A stretch of 46,610 nt of DNA, from contig JACQAK010000203.1 of the NCBI GenBank assembly GCA_016194985.1, forward strand, positions 1 to 46,610. The letters are read 5' to 3'. A program made the translations under genes and the position numbers. This DNA is from Bacteroidota bacterium. GTDB taxonomy: Bacteria > Bacteroidota > Bacteroidia > B-17B0 > Aurantibacillaceae. Each line of letters opens with the position of its first letter. Position 1 is the stretch's first letter. Positions 43,526-46,610 of this stretch are shown piece by piece. The notes under the pieces are model-generated. The model saw only the letters and a list, made by a program, of their open reading frames with translations, was not told the DNA's origin and ran no database searches.

Positions 43526-46201
43526 TTATTGTTTTACTATTTTTTGGCTGAATACTTTAGCATTACTACTCACTATTAAGTGATAAATTCCGGCATCAAG
43601 ATCACTTAAATCAATCCGTGTTTCAGTAGAAGAAGATTCTTTTTCATATACTGTTTTTCCAAGCAAATCAACAATCAGCATGTAGTTATTCTCAGATACA
43701 GTTTTAACTGTTATCACATTCGCAAAAGGGTTAGGATAAACTGCGATACTACTATTATCCTGCAGTTGTGAGAGCCCTGTACATAACGACACTGACTGAG
43801 TAACGACAGATGAATTAGAACAACCATTTGCATCCGTACCGGTTACGGTATAAATAGCGGTAGAACTAGGTGTTACAGTTATAACAGACCCTGTGAAAGA
43901 AGCATTCCAGGTATATGTATTTGCTCCGGATGCAGTTAACGTAGCCGTTTCGCCAGTACAAATGATAGAATTGCTTGTTGCTGCAGAAACATTTGGCAGT
44001 TGGTTCAATACTATCGTTAAAGTTTCTGTATCTACACAGCCCTGTGCATCAATACCTGTTACCGTATAATTGACATTGGCAGATGGCGTAGCAGCAATAG
44101 TTGAAGAATTTGCACCTGTATTCCAGGAATAATTCACAGCACCCGATGCCGTTAAAGTTGTAGACTGGCCGGCACATAATGTCATAATCCCGGAAACTGA
44201 AACAGTAGGATCGTTTACCGTTAGTACAACCGTGTTGGAATTAGTTGAGCCGCAGCTATTAGTTGCAGTTAAATAATAATTACCGGAATTAGCGGGCTGA
44301 ACGGAAGTAAGAGATAAAATGGTTGTTGTTGCAGTAGTTATAGGAGACGAGTTGAAATACCATTGCAATGAAGTGGTATTAGAGGATACAGATGATGTAA
44401 AAGAAGTATTTGCATTAATACACGCCGTTTTGTTTGTCGGTTGTGATAAAACAGATGGTGCCTTATTAATTAAAATATTTGAGTTGCTTCTTTCTCCTTT
44501 CTGTGATGGATTTGATGCAATCACACGTATTCTGTAATTAGTACCATAGGCTACCGTTGAGGGGATTGTAGCCGAAATAGTTCCTGAAGATGTGGCACTG
44601 ATTGTTCCAATAGATACTGGCGAAACAAAACTGCCTGCTGCATCTGAAAGTTGTGCCGTAAAAATATTACCTGAATTACAGATGCCATTAATAGTATATG
44701 GCACAGTTAAACTATTTCCGGAACATACAGATGTTGAAGAAACAGACAGTGTTTTTAACTGGTTATATTTTGCAACATAGCTGTTATAAAAACTCCCATA
44801 AGATGGTGTAGATGTAGAATCGTATGGTGACGGATCGAAATCATTGACAACCCTCATGGATCCGATTAAGTCCATTTGACCTGAATTTTCAACAGATATA
44901 CAATGCCCGCCCGTATAGTTAAATCCGGGTGTACTTCCCCCAAATCTAAAACACCACTGCTGAGTTCCTAAATTATCAAGCTTTTCCACAAAACCATCAA
45001 CATCACCGGTTGCAACCATATTATAGGCAACTCCTCCATTATTAAAATTTTTGGTTCCGTTAAATGCTCCGGTATAATAAATATCATTGTTGCTATCTAT
45101 AGTAACATAATCGCCATACGCATTGATACTTAAGTTACTCAACTGGTAGTATCTGGCCCAGTTAAATATCCCGGCTGAAGAAATTCTTACTAAAAATTCA
45201 TCTGTAGATACTGCTGATAATGTGTAGGAAGACGTTGAGTTAATATCAAAATCAACTGTCCCTGAAAATTTTCCTACCAAAATAGGATTTCCAAATACGT
45301 CCAGTTTTAATTGCTTCAATGACTCACTGTTTGCATTTCCAATCTGACCAACCCATTGCAAAGCCATAGAAGAATTGTACTTGGCAATATAAATATCAGA
45401 TCCACCCGAAGGGTTTAATGTGTAAGTAGATACCGAAGGATCAAAATCAACATTAGAATCAAAGGTTCCTGCTAAATAAATATTTCCGCTATTATCCACA
45501 TCGCAAAGCGTTCTGAACCTTCCAAAATTCACAAACCGGTTCAATAAATTCATATTCGAATCGTACATCACAAACATATTAGATCCTGTAGTTGCAGATG
45601 TTTCGTTAGCTACACCCGCACCAAAATCAAAATCCTGGGTTCCCCAAAAATATCCACCAAGATAGATTTTACCTGAAGCATCTATTTTAATAGATTCAAA
45701 GGAACTGTAATTCGTGGATGAAAATGTATTTACAGATAAAAAATTAAAATTCTGATCATATTTTGCAATAAAAGCTTTTCTGTTCGCTGTTCCGGAACTA
45801 ACATTAACTACAGAAGCAGAAGGATCAAAATCGGCAGTACCATTTATATCTCCAACAATATAATAGTTTCCTGATGCATCTCTTGCTGCGTCCTGAGCGA
45901 TAATATTGGCAGTACTTTGTACGCTTAAATGTTTTACGTACGTGCCTGAAGAACTATACTTAATCAGATAAAAACCAAAACTATTGGCAGCCGGCAAAGC
46001 AATAGTTGACGCGCCGGGATCTACATCATCAATACTACCGGCATAAGAACCTGCCATAATAAGATCACCATTTGATTCTTTGAATAATCCAATATGTTCC
46101 ATTTGCCCATACCCGGCATTCCGGTATACGGTATCCAATTTTTGAGAGAATCCGGAGAAACAGCCTCCAAGCATTACAAGTGTTGTAAATAGTTTTTTCA
46201 T
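43526..46201 (-). CDS. SBBP-like and Ig-repeat protein with T9SS type A sorting domain
   Basis: An 891-aa secreted protein with signal peptide (M-K-K-L-F-T-T-L-V-M-L-G ... S-Q-K). Beta-propeller repeats with D-x-x-G-N-I-Y-x-x-G and F-D-P-S-x-x-x blocks fill about 30-490. A Cys-containing bridge domain is followed by Ig-like repeats (from about 560), two nearly identical at about 660-800 with L-T-A-S-G-A and Y-T-V-T-G-x-D. The last 75 residues are the type A sorting tail (V-Y-P-N-P-F ... L-D-A-G-I-Y-H-L-I-V, ending K-I-V-K-Q). I start at the ATG of 46199-46201, which opens the signal peptide; the open frame upstream adds 22 residues and is unlikely. It is probably an adhesin. It is convergent with gldM. 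Confidence 0.9.
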   Translation of the reverse strand: MKKLFTTLVMLGGCFSGFSQKLDTVYRNAGYGQMEHIGLFKESNGDLIMAGSYAGSIDDVDPGASTIALPAANSFGFYLIKYSSSGTYVKHLSVQSTANIIAQDAARDASGNYYIVGDINGTADFDPSASVVNVSSGTANRKAFIAKYDQNFNFLSVNTFSSTNYSSFESIKIDASGKIYLGGYFWGTQDFDFGAGVANETSATTGSNMFVMYDSNMNLLNRFVNFGRFRTLCDVDNSGNIYLAGTFDSNVDFDPSVSTYTLNPSGGSDIYIAKYNSSMALQWVGQIGNANSESLKQLKLDVFGNPILVGKFSGTVDFDINSTSSYTLSAVSTDEFLVRISSAGIFNWARYYQLSNLSINAYGDYVTIDSNNDIYYTGAFNGTKNFNNGGVAYNMVATGDVDGFVEKLDNLGTQQWCFRFGGSTPGFNYTGGHCISVENSGQMDLIGSMRVVNDFDPSPYDSTSTPSYGSFYNSYVAKYNQLKTLSVSSTSVCSGNSLTVPYTINGICNSGNIFTAQLSDAAGSFVSPVSIGTISATSSGTISATIPSTVAYGTNYRIRVIASNPSQKGERSNSNILINKAPSVLSQPTNKTACINANTSFTSSVSSNTTSLQWYFNSSPITTATTTILSLTSVQPANSGNYYLTATNSCGSTNSNTVVLTVNDPTVSVSGIMTLCAGQSTTLTASGAVNYSWNTGANSSTIAATPSANVNYTVTGIDAQGCVDTETLTIVLNQLPNVSAATSNSIICTGETATLTASGANTYTWNASFTGSVITVTPSSTAIYTVTGTDANGCSNSSVVTQSVSLCTGLSQLQDNSSIAVYPNPFANVITVKTVSENNYMLIVDLLGKTVYEKESSSTETRIDLSDLDAGIYHLIVSSNAKVFSQKIVKQ

Positions 46202-46314
46202 AATTTTAATATTTATTAAGTCTAAAATTGGGTTATAAGAATAAAGTGACGAAAAAAACAGGGCCAAGACCTTCTTTTTTTGAGTAAATGGGGTTATATT
46301 TATAGTAACTGACT

Positions 46315-46610
46315 ATGAATAATTTATTCCGTTTAATCTTACTAATCTGTTTTTCTTATCCGCTGATTGCGCAAAAAGAATTATCACATATCAACCGACT
46401 AAATTTTTTAGCCGATAGTTTAAGTGAAAAACAAACAGATTCTGCTCTGGTACTAGCGCAAAAAGCAATTTTACTTTCCAAAAAAATAAATTATAAAAAA
46501 GGCATTGCCGAATCCAGCAATAACATTGCTGTGTGTGAAGACATAAAAGGCAACTCCGTAGAAGCCATCAAACAATTCATCTCAACGATCAAACTATTTG
46601 AAGAACTAAA
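46315..46610 (+). CDS. Exported TPR-like protein, N-terminal part (partial)
   Basis: The first 98 residues of a protein that runs out of the window. A signal peptide (M-N-N-L-F-R-L-I-L-L-I-C-F-S-Y-P-L-I-A-Q) is followed by helical repeats with S-A-L-V-L-A-Q-K-A-I and G-I-A-E-S-S-N-N-I-A, typical of tetratricopeptide repeats. In Bacteroidota this layout often belongs to sensor histidine kinases or LuxR-type regulators with extracytoplasmic TPR domains, but the deciding C-terminus is missing. The ATG lies at 46315-46317 with no clear ribosome binding site. Confidence 0.75.
   Translation, partial: MNNLFRLILLICFSYPLIAQKELSHINRLNFLADSLSEKQTDSALVLAQKAILLSKKINYKKGIAESSNNIAVCEDIKGNSVEAIKQFISTIKLFEEL

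Noticed and set aside
46202..46267. 22-residue N-terminal extension of the 891-aa T9SS protein
   Set aside because: The ATG at 46199-46201 opens a clean signal peptide, while the extension would bury it.

Overview
The window is a chromosomal segment of a Bacteroidota bacterium with a type IX secretion system (T9SS). The evidence is a GldM protein, a PorP/SprF-family protein, two proteins with type A T9SS sorting tails, one with a gliding-motility-type (type B, CHU_C) tail, AT-rich DNA, few Shine-Dalgarno sites and TAnnTTTG-like promoter elements. I see no rRNA, tRNA, CRISPR array, transposase, integrase or prophage gene. Most of it is chromosomal backbone. The most accessory-looking part is the first 2.4 kb: the end of a DUF3494 ice-binding-like protein and three proteins I do not recognise.

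Layout. 1-2.3 kb: ice-binding-like C-terminus, two small unknown genes and a membrane/coiled-coil protein. 2.4-6.1 kb: class Ia ribonucleotide reductase, nrdB then nrdA on the minus strand, separated by a 284-nt leader with alternative pairings. 6.6-9.3 kb: a DUF5606 protein with a basic tail and an M3-family oligoendopeptidase flanked by copies of a GC-rich intergenic repeat. 9.4-14.2 kb: a complete cyanophycin cycle (synthetase cphA, cyanophycinase cphB, isoaspartyl dipeptidase iaaA). 14.4-17.0 kb: a large AsmA-like protein whose N-terminus probably starts upstream of any standard start codon. 17.2-22.2 kb: a UPF0316 membrane protein, then a tight minus-strand operon of a degenerate peptidase/beta-propeller/outer-membrane-barrel protein, a half-size TSUP permease and a small exported protein. 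22.2-31.2 kb: a metallo-beta-lactamase-fold hydrolase, a 1309-aa SBBP-repeat T9SS substrate with its PorP/SprF-like partner, a YyaL/DUF255 thioredoxin-like protein and an exported unknown. 31.2-34.1 kb: a T9SS type A protein, a lipoprotein and lysS. 34.4-39.1 kb: an ECF sigma factor, a LIC11966-like surface protein paired with a tail-specific S41 protease, and a probable outer-membrane protein. 39.3-46.6 kb: corA, aspartate kinase, an orphan gldM, an 891-aa T9SS type A protein and the start of a TPR-like protein.

How the genes work together. CphA joins Asp and Arg into cyanophycin, CphB releases beta-Asp-Arg dipeptides and IaaA splits them, so nitrogen storage and recovery sit in one 4.7-kb block. 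The T9SS-related genes (gldM, the PorP/SprF-like gene and three cargo proteins) are scattered rather than in the usual gldKLMN operon, which suggests cargo-specific accessory parts. Several dispersed intergenic repeats occur, including a 73-nt two-hairpin unit present twice with identical architecture and a GC-rich element that is head-to-head in one copy and single-armed in the other. These repeats and the pseudo-peptidase/TSUP operon are the least explained parts of the window.
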